NCBI GenBank assembly: GCA_013822885.1
Contig: PNLC01000003.1
Location: forward strand, 1-38,568
Source of the DNA: Bradyrhizobium sp.
Lineage (GTDB): Bacteria > Pseudomonadota > Alphaproteobacteria > Rhizobiales > Xanthobacteraceae
Length of the DNA: 38,568 nucleotides
Reading direction: 5' to 3'
The translations under genes and the position numbers were made by a program. A model generated the notes under the pieces. That model searched no databases, had not been told where the DNA came from, and saw only the letters and a list, made by a program, of their open reading frames with translations. The stretch's first letter is position 1, and the number at the start of each line of letters is the position of its first letter. Shown in pieces: positions 9,641 through 19,077 of the stretch.

Positions 9641-9920
9641 TCAGAAGCGGGCGTTTGCCACTTTTTCCCTCGTAGAAAGCGGTACCCAGCGGGGTTTCAT
9701 TTTGCCGTCCAGGTCGCGTGGTTCAAGCCAAGACCGTGTTTGAAGGTTATAGATTCCTGAGCGCGTGAGAACTTCCCCCCGCCATGTTTCAGACATCCCA
9801 AGATTTTGTCTGGGCCGACTCAGTGCGCGTAACAGTCTGACCCCCGCACGGCCTCCGCCTTACCAGCCCCCGAAGCCCCGGCGGGGCCGTGCTCGGCCCG
9901 CGCGAGAGCATGCCTCCAAG

Positions 9921-10172
9921 TTATTTTTTGGGGCCGATGTGATGGGGATCGCTCCGCGGCCCGCCGGTGTAGTGGTGACTGCCGCCCCCTGATTTGGCCT
10001 TTGTGTTGCTGCCGGTCGTGGTCTTTGGGCCTACATGGTACGGAATTTCAGACTTTGGCCCGCCGCTGTAGTGGGGACCTTTGTCGGTGGTAGTACCCGT
10101 GGTTTGGGACATCGCGGGGAATGTGATGAGCGAGGCCGCGGCAGCGGCTATGAGCATCCTTTGGCTGATCAT
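9921..10172 (-). CDS. small secreted repeat protein
   Basis: MISQRMLIAAAAASLITFPAMSQ signal peptide plus repeated GPHYSGGPKSEIPYHVGPK / SHHYTGGPRSDPHHIGPK; start refined inside the 9921..10517 ORF. Confidence 0.65.
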   Translation of the reverse strand: MISQRMLIAAAAASLITFPAMSQTTGTTTDKGPHYSGGPKSEIPYHVGPKTTTGSNTKAKSGGGSHHYTGGPRSDPHHIGPKK

Positions 10173-10229
10173 GTCTGCATCTCCCGGCTTGAGAGGAATT
10201 GACTTAACCAGCGGTGCGGCCTTCACCAA

Positions 10230-10243
10230 TTGACGCAGATCAA
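10230..10243. promoter_or_regulatory. FixK/FNR-like box
   Basis: TTGACGCAGATCAA fits TTG(A/C)-N6-(T/G)CAA; centred about 64 bp upstream of the ATG at 10172. Confidence 0.65.
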
Positions 10244-10279
10244 AAACATGCCGGAAGCTTCCGCGGAAACCTAGCTCTC

Positions 10280-10486
10280 TTAGACGAACCGGTCGGCACC
10301 GGCTTGGTTGAGCCGCATGAAGGTGCCGCTTTCGTGCATCTTGATCCAGTCGCGTTTGATGGCATAGACGAGGCCCGCTGAATACTCTGCAGGGTCGCCT
10401 TGTCGCCGAACAGGAAAGGACCGTTGAGTTTTTCGAGTAGAGTCGTCCGTCCTGTGTGTCGGCTTGAAGGCGTGCGCGTGCTGCAT
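10280..10486 (-). CDS. small hypothetical protein with an apparent internal alternate-frame segment
   Basis: Ends EYSAGLVYAIKRDWIKMHESGTFMRLNQAGADRFV; residues around 10388-10438 read better in another frame (LEKLNGPFLFGDKATLQ). Confidence 0.5.
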   Translation of the reverse strand: MQHAHAFKPTHRTDDSTRKTQRSFPVRRQGDPAEYSAGLVYAIKRDWIKMHESGTFMRLNQAGADRFV

Positions 10487-10599
10487 CAGTCGGCGCGCGG
10501 CCTTCTCCGGTCGGCAAAGGGCCGGTCAGTGGTGACTTGCATTGCGTGATGTTCTTCGTGCGAGATTCAATATCTCAGCCTAAGCAATAGGAGAAGGCA

Positions 10600-10731
10600 A
10601 TGAAGGGAATTGGAGTAGCACTCGCTCTGCTATTTGCCGCTTATCTGACAGATCAGTATTTTGCTAACGGCAGGTATACTGACGCGGCGAAGCGCATGGT
10701 CACCCAAATGAGGCATTCGACCGGCATCTAG
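10600..10731 (+). CDS. 43 aa small membrane/secreted protein
   Basis: MKGIGVALALLFAAYLTDQYFANGRYTDAAKRMVTQMRHSTGI*, with SD-like aggaga upstream; below the ORF-track size cutoff. Confidence 0.55.
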   Translation: MKGIGVALALLFAAYLTDQYFANGRYTDAAKRMVTQMRHSTGI

Positions 10732-10864
10732 ATTGCCGTTGGTAATGCTGCACCGACTAACCATCCAGCCGCCGCGGCCCCTTTGTTGGCTGAGGCGTCT
10801 CGACCTCCGTGAACGATATCGGAATCTCCCACGCGGTATTGATGATCTGGCCCACCACCGCCCG

Positions 10865-11107
10865 TCACCATCGCTCCACAGCTGGATCGCTGGTGATGTG
10901 ATCCGCAGACCCTGAAGGTAATTCGGACCTTACTGCAGCGTGGTCCCGTGCCTGCCCGCGTGAGATGTTGCCTGGTTCGCCACGGAAAATCGGCAGTGTG
11001 AGCGTCGCGATCACGATCAGAGCCAAGATACTGAGCACTTGGCATGACCATTTGGCGCAAGCGGCTTTGTCTTCCGGGGTCAGTGGGATCGAGGTACGGT
11101 GCGACAT
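10865..11107 (-). CDS. small membrane hypothetical protein
   Basis: 80 aa with one hydrophobic segment. Confidence 0.4.
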   Translation of the reverse strand: MSHRTSIPLTPEDKAACAKWSCQVLSILALIVIATLTLPIFRGEPGNISRGQARDHAAVRSELPSGSADHITSDPAVERW

Positions 11108-11306
11108 GGTCAGATCCCGGGCTGCGAGATCAGCTTTGCGCGGTCATCGAGATGCGTCGGGCTCTGCGCATCCGACTCCCGGCGTTTCCGCTCGCCATGG
11201 ACCGCAATGACCGCAGCGAACTGCCCGAGAATGATCGCAGCGAATGTCAGGCCACCTAGCAGCATATCCATCGTGCTCTCCTCTGACGCCTTTGTGGATG
11301 GGGGAA

Positions 11307-11684
11307 CTAGTTGCGCGGGCTGGTCTCGGCCAGATTGTGCTTCGGCCAGGAATCAAACCCCGGTACGCCGCCCGGCGCGTCCGGATCCCAGTCGAATTCG
11401 AGGTAGCCGAAAGCGAATTGTGGTCGCGGTGTGCTTGCGGGAACCGTTGCGGAAATCTGCCTAGTCTGCGATACCGAAGCGCCAATGATCATGCCGATGG
11501 AAGGCAGCTCCGGCGCCAACGTTTCGCGGATCGATCCGCGCAGCGGCATTCCGACAGCGGAAGCGATCAGGCCGGCAGCCAGCAAGCCTCCGATGAGGAA
11601 AGCGCTCGGAAGCAGCCAACCGGCAATTGGACCGGCGGTGCGGCGGGCATCCGTAGCCTCAGGTGTATAAACATACATTGGCAA
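11307..11684 (-). CDS. hypothetical membrane protein
   Basis: 125 aa with hydrophobic segment GWLLPSAFLIGGLLAAGLIASAVG. Confidence 0.45.
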   Translation of the reverse strand: MPMYVYTPEATDARRTAGPIAGWLLPSAFLIGGLLAAGLIASAVGMPLRGSIRETLAPELPSIGMIIGASVSQTRQISATVPASTPRPQFAFGYLEFDWDPDAPGGVPGFDSWPKHNLAETSPRN

Positions 11685-11930
11685 CCCCTGTTTGCGAGTG
11701 CGGATCGCCGTCGGCGTGGATCAAGGTTGCCGGACACGCGCGGGAACAAACGAGCGTAGCCGCTTTACATGCCGGAAACTTCAAGTGCTGCTTTCAGCGT
11801 GATCGGAGACTGCCGGGGTCTTGGCGGGCCTGCTTGGAGACAGCCTTACGGGCTCCTTAAGATTGGCTTCATTTTCAAGGGGTCTGCGCTACAATGACCG
11901 TCAACGTAGCGACCACAGGAGTCAAACGTT

Positions 11931-13487
11931 GTGCGCTACCTCTTTGAAGACTATGCGCTTGACACCGATCGCCGCGAACTGCGCCGCGGGGGGACCCCTG
12001 TGGCGATCGAGCCGCAGGTTTTCGATCTGCTTGCCTATCTCGTGCAGCATGGCGATCGGGTCGTGACCAAGGACGATCTTTTCACGGCGGTATGGAACAG
12101 TCGCTTCGTTTCGGAGTCCGCACTCACCACGCGGATCAACGCGGCGCGGACTGCACTGGGCGACGACGGCAAGGCGCAGCGCCTGCTTCGCACGCTGCGG
12201 GGCCGCGGTGTTCGCTTTGTCGGTGACGTGCGCATATCGAGGGACGCGCCTTCAAGCACGAGCGCCGAAGCGCCGCCGACGTTGACCCTTCCCGACCGGC
12301 CCTCAATCGCGATGCTGCCCTTCGCCAACCTAAGTGGCGATCCGGAGCAGGAATATTTCGCGGACGGCATGGTCGACGACATCCTTACGGCGCTGTCGCG
12401 CGTGCGCTGGCTGTTCGTGATCGCCCGCCAATCGAGCTTCATCTACAAGGTTCGGGTTGCGGATGCGCAGCAAATCGGTCGCGAGCTCGGGGTGCGCTAC
12501 GTAGTCGAGGGTACTGTGCGCAAGTCCGGCACCCGGGTGCGCATCGTTGCCCAGCTGATCGAGACCGAAACCGGTACCCACATCTGGGCTGACCGCTACG
12601 AAGGCGACCTGAGGGACATCTTCGCCCTGCAGGACGAGATCACGGAGCGGATCGTCAGCGCGATCGAGCCTACTGTTCGGGCCGTTGAAGTTAAACGCGC
12701 GCTCGCCAAACCGACCGACAATCTCACCGCTTATGACTCCTACTTGCGCGCACTCCCATACTATCACTCGCAGACCAGAGAGGCAGTCATTCACGCCGAG
12801 GGTCTTTTGCAGAAGGCCGTCGATCTGGACCCCCAGTATTCCGAGGCCCTGGGCACCCTCGCTGATTGCATTGCGGTCCGAGTATCGACCGGCTGGCATC
12901 AGAGTAGAACCCAAGGAACCACTGAGGCCTGCGAGGCTGCTCGTCGCGCCCTTGCGGTGGGTCCGGACAACAGTACATGCCTTTCAGCCGCCGCGTTCGC
13001 TTTTGCAATTCTTGCCCACCGTTTCGAGGAGGCGTGCGAACTTGCTGACCGGGCAATCGACGTGCACCCGAACTCGACGTTCGTACGCAACCGGGCCGGC
13101 GCGGTCTACAGCAACAGCGGTGAGAGCGATAGAGCGATCGCTCATTTTGAGGCAGCGCTGCGCATGAACCCGCTCGACAACAAAACCTCAACTTTCACTT
13201 TCACCGTCGGCTCGGCCGCGCACCTTTTTGCGCGCCGCTTCGAAGAGAGCGTCCGCTGGGGAAGGCGCGCAATGGCAATTACGCCGGATGCAAATATCGC
13301 CCGATGGACTACTGCGGCGGCTCTGGGGCATCTTGGTCGGATGGAGGAGGCACGAATTGAGATCGACGACATTCTGGCGAAGCACCCCGGAGCTACGCTT
13401 GAACGCGCGCGCCACGCGAGCCTCCGCCATAAATGGATGTACGATCTATATTTGGATGGGCTGCGGAAAGCCGGATTGCCGGAATAG
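11931..13487 (+). CDS. winged-helix (OmpR/CadC-type) DNA-binding regulator with TolB-N-like and TPR domains
   Basis: VTKDDLFTAVWNSRFVSESALTTRINAARTALGDDG...TLRGRGVRFVG; RPSIAMLPFANLSGDPEQEYFADGMVDDILTALSR; C-terminal TPR-like repeats. Confidence 0.85.
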   Translation: MRYLFEDYALDTDRRELRRGGTPVAIEPQVFDLLAYLVQHGDRVVTKDDLFTAVWNSRFVSESALTTRINAARTALGDDGKAQRLLRTLRGRGVRFVGDVRISRDAPSSTSAEAPPTLTLPDRPSIAMLPFANLSGDPEQEYFADGMVDDILTALSRVRWLFVIARQSSFIYKVRVADAQQIGRELGVRYVVEGTVRKSGTRVRIVAQLIETETGTHIWADRYEGDLRDIFALQDEITERIVSAIEPTVRAVEVKRALAKPTDNLTAYDSYLRALPYYHSQTREAVIHAEGLLQKAVDLDPQYSEALGTLADCIAVRVSTGWHQSRTQGTTEACEAARRALAVGPDNSTCLSAAAFAFAILAHRFEEACELADRAIDVHPNSTFVRNRAGAVYSNSGESDRAIAHFEAALRMNPLDNKTSTFTFTVGSAAHLFARRFEESVRWGRRAMAITPDANIARWTTAAALGHLGRMEEARIEIDDILAKHPGATLERARHASLRHKWMYDLYLDGLRKAGLPE

Positions 13488-13652
13488 CCCGAGCGTCGAC
13501 GCTCGAAGCAAAACTCTAGGTCCAAATCTGGTCGCGTGCTGACGAGGTGCGTCTCATGTCGCCCTTTGACGCAAAGTGGACATTGGACCACATGATGGAC
13601 GGTACCGAAAAATGCTTATCGTAGCTGTAATTGTCGGGGACGAGCGTTTATC

Positions 13653-14636
13653 ATGAGGCGGCGGAAGTTCATCAAACTAGTCGCTGCAGCGGTCTCGTGG
13701 CCACTGGCGGCGCGGGCGCAGCCGGCAGAACGGATGCGGCGCATTGCCGTGCTCATGGACACGACACCAGATGGACGTGGCCGACCGCGCCTAACGGCCT
13801 TCGTCCAAGCACTGGTGGATCTGGGTTGGAGCGAAGGGCGCAACGTACGGATTGATGTCAGATGGGGCGCCAACAATCCCGAAAGCGGCCGCAGCCTAGC
13901 GGCTGAATTGCTGGCGCTCGGACCTGATGTGGTTCTGACATCAGGCAGTCCTGCCACTGCCGCCATGCGGCTGGCATCTTCGACTACGCCAATTGTGTTC
14001 GCGCTCGTCGCCGATCCCGTGGGCGGAGGCTTCATTGATAGCCTTGCGCGCCCTGGTGCAAACGTGACGGGGTTCACGCTCTTCGAGTACTCCATCGGCG
14101 GAAAGTGGCTGGAATTGCTGAAGGAGATAGCCCCCGGCACAAAGCGGGTTGCCGTTCTGCGCGATGCCAATCTCGCGGCCGGCGTTGGCCAGTTCGGCGC
14201 TATTCAGGCGGCTGCGCCGTTACTTGGCGTCGAAGTGCGCCCGCTCGGCATAAGCGACGCGGCGGAATTGGAACGCACCATTTCCGCTTTCAATCCGGCA
14301 GCGAATGATGGCCTAATCGTCACAGCGTCGCCATTGGCGGCCGTTCGTCGCGAACAGATCATCTCTCTCGCGAACCGCCATAAGTTGCCGTCCGTATTCG
14401 CATATAGGCACTTTGTAACTGCCGGCGGCCTTGTCTCCTACGGGCCCGATTTGACCCATCCGTTCCCACGGGCCGCGAGTTATGTCAGCCGCATCCTCGA
14501 AGGCGAGAGGCCTGCCGAGCTTCCTGTACAGGCACCCACGTCTTACGAACTTGCGGTCAATAGCAGAACCGCTAAGGCGCTAGGATTAACCGTTCCGCAA
14601 ACTTTACTCGTCCGTGCCGACGAAGTGATCGAATAG
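13653..14636 (+). CDS. ABC transporter substrate-binding protein
   Basis: MRRRKFIKLVAAAVSWPLAARAQPAERMRRIAVLMD; TSGSPATAAMRLASSTTPIVFALVADPVGGGFIDSLARPGANVTGF is typical of the uncharacterised ABC binding-protein family. Confidence 0.85.
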   Translation: MRRRKFIKLVAAAVSWPLAARAQPAERMRRIAVLMDTTPDGRGRPRLTAFVQALVDLGWSEGRNVRIDVRWGANNPESGRSLAAELLALGPDVVLTSGSPATAAMRLASSTTPIVFALVADPVGGGFIDSLARPGANVTGFTLFEYSIGGKWLELLKEIAPGTKRVAVLRDANLAAGVGQFGAIQAAAPLLGVEVRPLGISDAAELERTISAFNPAANDGLIVTASPLAAVRREQIISLANRHKLPSVFAYRHFVTAGGLVSYGPDLTHPFPRAASYVSRILEGERPAELPVQAPTSYELAVNSRTAKALGLTVPQTLLVRADEVIE

Positions 14637-15219
14637 CTCGTCGACTTCCGCCATTGGCAGATATTGTTGCAAAAGTCGGCTGTGACCGATGATGTCGAGC
14701 CGCACAGTCCTGACCGAGAAGACGGTTACGAACGGCATGTTTACCAATGCGGGGAGTGTGCGAACGTCAGTCGGTTCGTCTTCGAGGTGCAGCCGAGGCA
14801 ACGAACGCCGGCCTTTAGTTAGCGTCGTGAAGGTTTGGATGGATCTCCATGCCGGCGACGGACTGCCCGCCGCCCGGTCCGGCCGGCACAGCGCGGACGC
14901 TGAGCCAGATCGGGCCAAGTGAAAGCCTCCGAAGAAATTGCGGATCCAACCCGGACCTTTGATGTCGCTCAATGTCGCAAGTTGGCGACGACCGTAAGAA
15001 TCCCAACATCACCGCCGAACCGCCGGAGAGGGTGCCGACCGCTCGATACAGGCGGCTGAGGAGTTGGCGGGAGCCCCGGCGATATTTCCGGGCTCCAACC
15101 GGGTACACAGCCCGTACTTTCGGGAGCCATCTCACGTTATTTCCGATGGGGCCGACGGGTGGCTGGAGGAGCGAGTCCCTGTAGCCTTGCCGCGCAATCC
15201 AATCTTGAAGGAGGCTCTG

Positions 15220-15495
15220 ATGTCAATCGCCGCCGAAATTGACGACCTGGAATTGGCGATGCGCAATGTGCTGTTGTCGACGCGCGCCACCGCCGTTTGT
15301 CCGTTCCACCAGGAAGTAACAATTCGCATTGGAGATGACGCGGCTGAGACCCATGCCGTCTACCGCGCACGGAATATCGTCAAGAGCGACGGTTCCAGGT
15401 GGGATCATGATTTGTTGGTGCAGGAAATCGCCCGCCAACTCGCCGCGGCTGCCGACCGCGTCTGTCCCGGATGTTTGGGGGAGTCTCCTTTTTGA
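15220..15495 (+). CDS. small hypothetical protein
   Basis: MSIAAEIDDLELAMRNVLLSTRATAVCPFHQEVTIRIGDDAAETHAVYRARN..., with GGAGG just upstream; start refined from the 15064 ORF. Confidence 0.5.
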   Translation: MSIAAEIDDLELAMRNVLLSTRATAVCPFHQEVTIRIGDDAAETHAVYRARNIVKSDGSRWDHDLLVQEIARQLAAAADRVCPGCLGESPF

Positions 15496-15538
15496 TCTTG
15501 GTTATGGCTGGGGACAGCGAGAGGCCGATGGTGTGGGG

Positions 15539-15670
15539 ATGGCTAACATCGTCTTCAGATGTCCGAAGAGCGGCCAATTTGTCCAAAACTGGGTCGACGA
15601 AGAATCCCACATTGGCAAGGATTTTTATCTGCCCGTGAATTGCCCAGCCTGCGGAAAGACGTACTCGTGA
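15539..15670 (+). CDS. 43 aa zinc-ribbon-like small protein
   Basis: MANIVFRCPKSGQFVQNWVDEESHIGKDFYLPVNCPACGKTYS*, with CPxC-type pairs; too short for the ORF track. Confidence 0.5.
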   Translation: MANIVFRCPKSGQFVQNWVDEESHIGKDFYLPVNCPACGKTYS

Positions 15671-15709
15671 ACCGGAACACATCCAAGCTTCTCGACTTGC
15701 GTTCAACGT

Positions 15710-16588
15710 TCACGCCGTCGTCAACGAGCGCAGCCAGGCCAGGCGAGCAATAGCCTTTTCTGCCAACCCTTGCAGCAGGACGACCCGTGTCTGATCGTCG
15801 GAGCTTTCGGCGCTCTCGAGGTAGGCGTCGACCAGCGTCTCCGAGATCGTCTCCGCGTCCTGCTGCTCGAGCGAAGCAGGGAATTTGCCGATGCCCTCGG
15901 TCTTTTTGGACATCTGCATCGTCTCTTCAACAAGTTCCCGCGTGTGGGCTGCTGCCGCTCCGACGAGATCGCGTGCCAGGTCGGCAAGCTGTGCAGCGAG
16001 ACGGAGCTCCAGTGGGCGCGCATCGATCTGCATCATCGCCGCCTGGCCGCGCTCGCTTCCTTCGGCTTCATCATGCTCCTTATGGTAGGCGCGACGCCGC
16101 TCCTTCCGCAGTGTTGAGACATGTCCGAGCTCCTCGCGCGCCATGGCTTCGGCCGCCTGCTTGATCTCGGAATCCTTGGAATAGGCCGCGACGTAGGACC
16201 AGAATGCGAAGGCTCGTTCCTCGTTGCGGACCGCCATGGCCAACGCGCGGTAGGGCGTGGTCAGCCGAGAAGTTCCGATCTCCCTTGCCGTTTCGGCGTC
16301 GAAGGTCTCGGGTGCCTCCCAGCGGACGAGTGCCGGGTCCGGCGCCTTGCCGCGGCGCAATTGTGACCATCTCGTGACACTATCCACATGCTCGCGTTCG
16401 GCGGCGGCGAGGTGAGCGAAGACCTCGGCCAGCGCGCCCTTATTCTGCAGTCGCATGTCCGCCGCCAGCGCGGAGTATCTGTTCGCGGCCTCCACCTCCA
16501 TGGCTTTGGCGAGAGCGAACAACTCGTCGAGCGACTCCAGCGTGCCAGCCGGTTCGCTCATCAGCAGCGAAGTTCGTAACAACGGCAT
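15710..16588 (-). CDS. ferritin-like/rubrerythrin-family protein
   Basis: LFALAKAMEVEAANRYSALAADMRLQNKGALAEVFAHLAAAEREHVDSV and NEERAFAFWSYVAAYSKDSEIKQAAEAMAREELGHVSTLRKERR show E...ExxH helix-bundle motifs. Confidence 0.8.
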   Translation of the reverse strand: MPLLRTSLLMSEPAGTLESLDELFALAKAMEVEAANRYSALAADMRLQNKGALAEVFAHLAAAEREHVDSVTRWSQLRRGKAPDPALVRWEAPETFDAETAREIGTSRLTTPYRALAMAVRNEERAFAFWSYVAAYSKDSEIKQAAEAMAREELGHVSTLRKERRRAYHKEHDEAEGSERGQAAMMQIDARPLELRLAAQLADLARDLVGAAAAHTRELVEETMQMSKKTEGIGKFPASLEQQDAETISETLVDAYLESAESSDDQTRVVLLQGLAEKAIARLAWLRSLTTA

Positions 16589-16619
16589 GACAAGTCCTCA
16601 CGACATAAAGGTAATGAGT

Positions 16620-16633
16620 TTGTTCCAGCGCAA
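16620..16633. promoter_or_regulatory. FixK/FNR/NnrR-type site in the nosR-ferritin-like intergenic region
   Basis: TTGTTCCAGCGCAA = TTG-N8-CAA. Confidence 0.6.
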
Positions 16634-16754
16634 ACGGAATATATCTGCCAATTGACAGCGTAGCACCAATCCGATCAAGTTCCCGCGTCAACGGCGACCT
16701 TCGGAAGAAATAAGAACGCGCGACCGGACAGTCGCCGCGCTCGCTCGAGGTCCC

Positions 16755-19055
16755 ATGCTTCAAAGAGCGCATGTTGTTCTGGATTTTCTAACCCTCGCGG
16801 CGCGCATACTTTTCGCGTTGGCATTCCTTTGCCTGCCCTCGTCCTTCGACACTGCGTCCGCCGCCGACCTGAATACCTATCTGCCGAAGGTCTCCCCCTC
16901 CGACTTCTTCTCGGGCGCCGACCGCTTCGGTTCGCCGCACGGCGACCCGCCCGTCATACCGGCGTATCGCGGCGATGAACTTCAGGGCTTCGTATACCTG
17001 AATTCCGATTTCGCCAATGCGGTCGGCTATTCCGGAAAACCGATTCAGATTCTGGTCGGAATCGATCCGAAGGGAAACCTGACCGGCTTCAAGCTGGTCG
17101 AGCACAAGGAGCCCATCGTGCTGGTGGGCATTCCCGAAAAGCGTATTCTGGAGGCCGTCAACAAGCTGATCGGCGCTGACTTGGCGAGCGTGGCCCGCGG
17201 GTCTGCGCCGGCGCCGCAAGTAGATATCGTCAGCGGCGCAACGGTGACCGTTTTGGTGATGGGCGACAGCATCGTTCGATCCGCCACCAAGCTGATCAGG
17301 AGCGGCCGCCTCGGCGGGCAGGGCAGCCAGGTGGCGGCTGCAGCGTCGCGGGTTGCGAAGGCCATCGACACGGCGAAGAGCGAAGTTCGCGATTGGCAGA
17401 CCCTCATCGGCGACGGCTCGGTCCGGCGATTGACCATCTCCGTCGCCGAAATCAACCAGGCCTTCGAGAAATCGGGCAATGCGGCCGCTGCGGGACGTCC
17501 GGAGGAAGGCGCGCCGGACGACACCTTCATCGATCTTTATATCGCTGACGTCGCGGTGCCCACCATCGGCCGCAGCCTGCTCGGCGACGAGAGCTTCGAT
17601 CGACTGGCCAGCAGGCTGAAGCCAGGTCAGCAGGCGCTCGTCGTCGCCGGTTCCGGTCGCTATTCCTTCAAGGGGGCCGCCTACGTGCGGGGAGGAATCT
17701 TCGACCGGATCGAGCTGATCCAGGAAACCAACAGCGTCCGTTTCCGCGATCGGGACCACACCCGTTTGGGCGACCTGGCGGCCGAAGGCGTGCCTGAGTT
17801 TCCCGAAATCGCGCTCTTCGTGGTGCCGGTGGACTTCACGTTCGATCCGACCGAGCCGTGGGCGCTGCAACTCCTGGTGCAGCGCGTCGTCGGCGCGCGG
17901 GACAAGGCGTGGGTCACCTTCGACCTCGGATATGCGCTTCCCGAAACCTATCTCAAGCGCGAAGCGCCGGTTCGGCCTGCCGCCGCGGCGCCGATCGCCA
18001 AGTCGGCGCCTGTAGCCGCCCCAAAAGCCGGTGTGCCGACGACCGACGAGGATCCGCTGTGGATGAGGATTTGGCGCGCCGACACCGTCAAGGTCGCCAC
18101 GACGATCATCGCGCTGGGGGCTCTTACCCTAATCTTCTTCTTCCAGAACTTCCTGGTCCGTCGTCCAACGGTATACACGTGGGTTCGCCGCGGCTATCTG
18201 CTGTTCATTCTTGTCTGGTTGGGGTGGTACGCGAACGCGCAGCTTTCCGTCGTCAACGTCCTGACCTTCGCCAATTCGCTGCTGACCGGCTTCAGTTGGG
18301 AGTATTTTCTCTCAGCGCCGCTGATTTTCGTGCTCTGGGCCTCGATCGCGGCGGGGCTGCTGTTCTGGGGCCGCGGCCCGTTTTGCGGCTGGCTCTGCCC
18401 GTTCGGCGCCCTGCAGGAATTGCTCAACAACGCTGCGAAAGCACTCAAAGTCCCGCAATACCGCGTCCCATGGGGACTTCACGAACGGCTGTGGCCGATC
18501 AAGTACATCATCTTCCTCGGCCTGTTCGGCATGTCGCTCTACTCGACCGCGTTTGCCGAGCAACTTGCCGAAGTCGAGCCCTTCAAGACTTCGATCGTCC
18601 TGAAGTTCGCGCGCGAATGGCCGTTTGTCCTCTATGCGCTCACGCTGCTCGCGGCGGGTCTGTTCGTCGAGCGCTTCTTCTGCCGCTACATGTGCCCGCT
18701 CGGGGCGGCGCTGGCCATTCCCGGCCGCATCCGGATGTTCGAATGGCTGCGGCGCTGGCCGGAATGCGGCTCGCCCTGCCAGCGCTGCGCTAACGAGTGC
18801 CCCGTCCAGGCGATCCATCCGGAGGGGCATATCAACGTCAACGAGTGCATCTACTGCATGCACTGCCAGGAACTCTATTTCGACGACCACCGCTGTCCGC
18901 ACATGATTCAGGTGCGGCTGAAGCGCGAGAAGCGGATGGCCATGTCGTCGCCTTCGATGCGACCGGGCGGCAAAGGTCCGAACACAGTCATCACCGCCGG
19001 GGGGAAACCGATCGGCGCGTCACCAATCGATGCCATCACTCCACCTGTAACCTGA
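16755..19055 (+). CDS. nosR: NosR, FMN-binding / polyferredoxin regulator of N2O reduction
   Basis: N-terminal signal and FMN-binding domain with SGATVT; membrane helices; [18 protein letters not shown]; ferredoxin-type [13 protein letters not shown] and [18 protein letters not shown]; directly upstream of nosZ. Confidence 0.95.
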   Translation: MLQRAHVVLDFLTLAARILFALAFLCLPSSFDTASAADLNTYLPKVSPSDFFSGADRFGSPHGDPPVIPAYRGDELQGFVYLNSDFANAVGYSGKPIQILVGIDPKGNLTGFKLVEHKEPIVLVGIPEKRILEAVNKLIGADLASVARGSAPAPQVDIVSGATVTVLVMGDSIVRSATKLIRSGRLGGQGSQVAAAASRVAKAIDTAKSEVRDWQTLIGDGSVRRLTISVAEINQAFEKSGNAAAAGRPEEGAPDDTFIDLYIADVAVPTIGRSLLGDESFDRLASRLKPGQQALVVAGSGRYSFKGAAYVRGGIFDRIELIQETNSVRFRDRDHTRLGDLAAEGVPEFPEIALFVVPVDFTFDPTEPWALQLLVQRVVGARDKAWVTFDLGYALPETYLKREAPVRPAAAAPIAKSAPVAAPKAGVPTTDEDPLWMRIWRADTVKVATTIIALGALTLIFFFQNFLVRRPTVYTWVRRGYLLFILVWLGWYANAQLSVVNVLTFANSLLTGFSWEYFLSAPLIFVLWASIAAGLLFWGRGPFCGWLCPFGALQELLNNAAKALKVPQYRVPWGLHERLWPIKYIIFLGLFGMSLYSTAFAEQLAEVEPFKTSIVLKFAREWPFVLYALTLLAAGLFVERFFCRYMCPLGAALAIPGRIRMFEWLRRWPECGSPCQRCANECPVQAIHPEGHINVNECIYCMHCQELYFDDHRCPHMIQVRLKREKRMAMSSPSMRPGGKGPNTVITAGGKPIGASPIDAITPPVT

Positions 19056-19077
19056 ACTGAAAGCCGAGGAGGCAATC

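Noticed and set aside
8742-9672. Short repeated TTGCCACTTTTT(T)CC at about 8743 and 9655
   Set aside because: About 15 nt with an indel; too short to call a repeat family from two copies.
16788-17870. 360-aa minus-strand ORF antisense to nosR
   Set aside because: Shadow ORF; nosR frame is unambiguous.
17858-18793. 311-aa plus-strand ORF overlapping nosR
   Set aside because: Out-of-frame Arg/Ala-rich reading of nosR.
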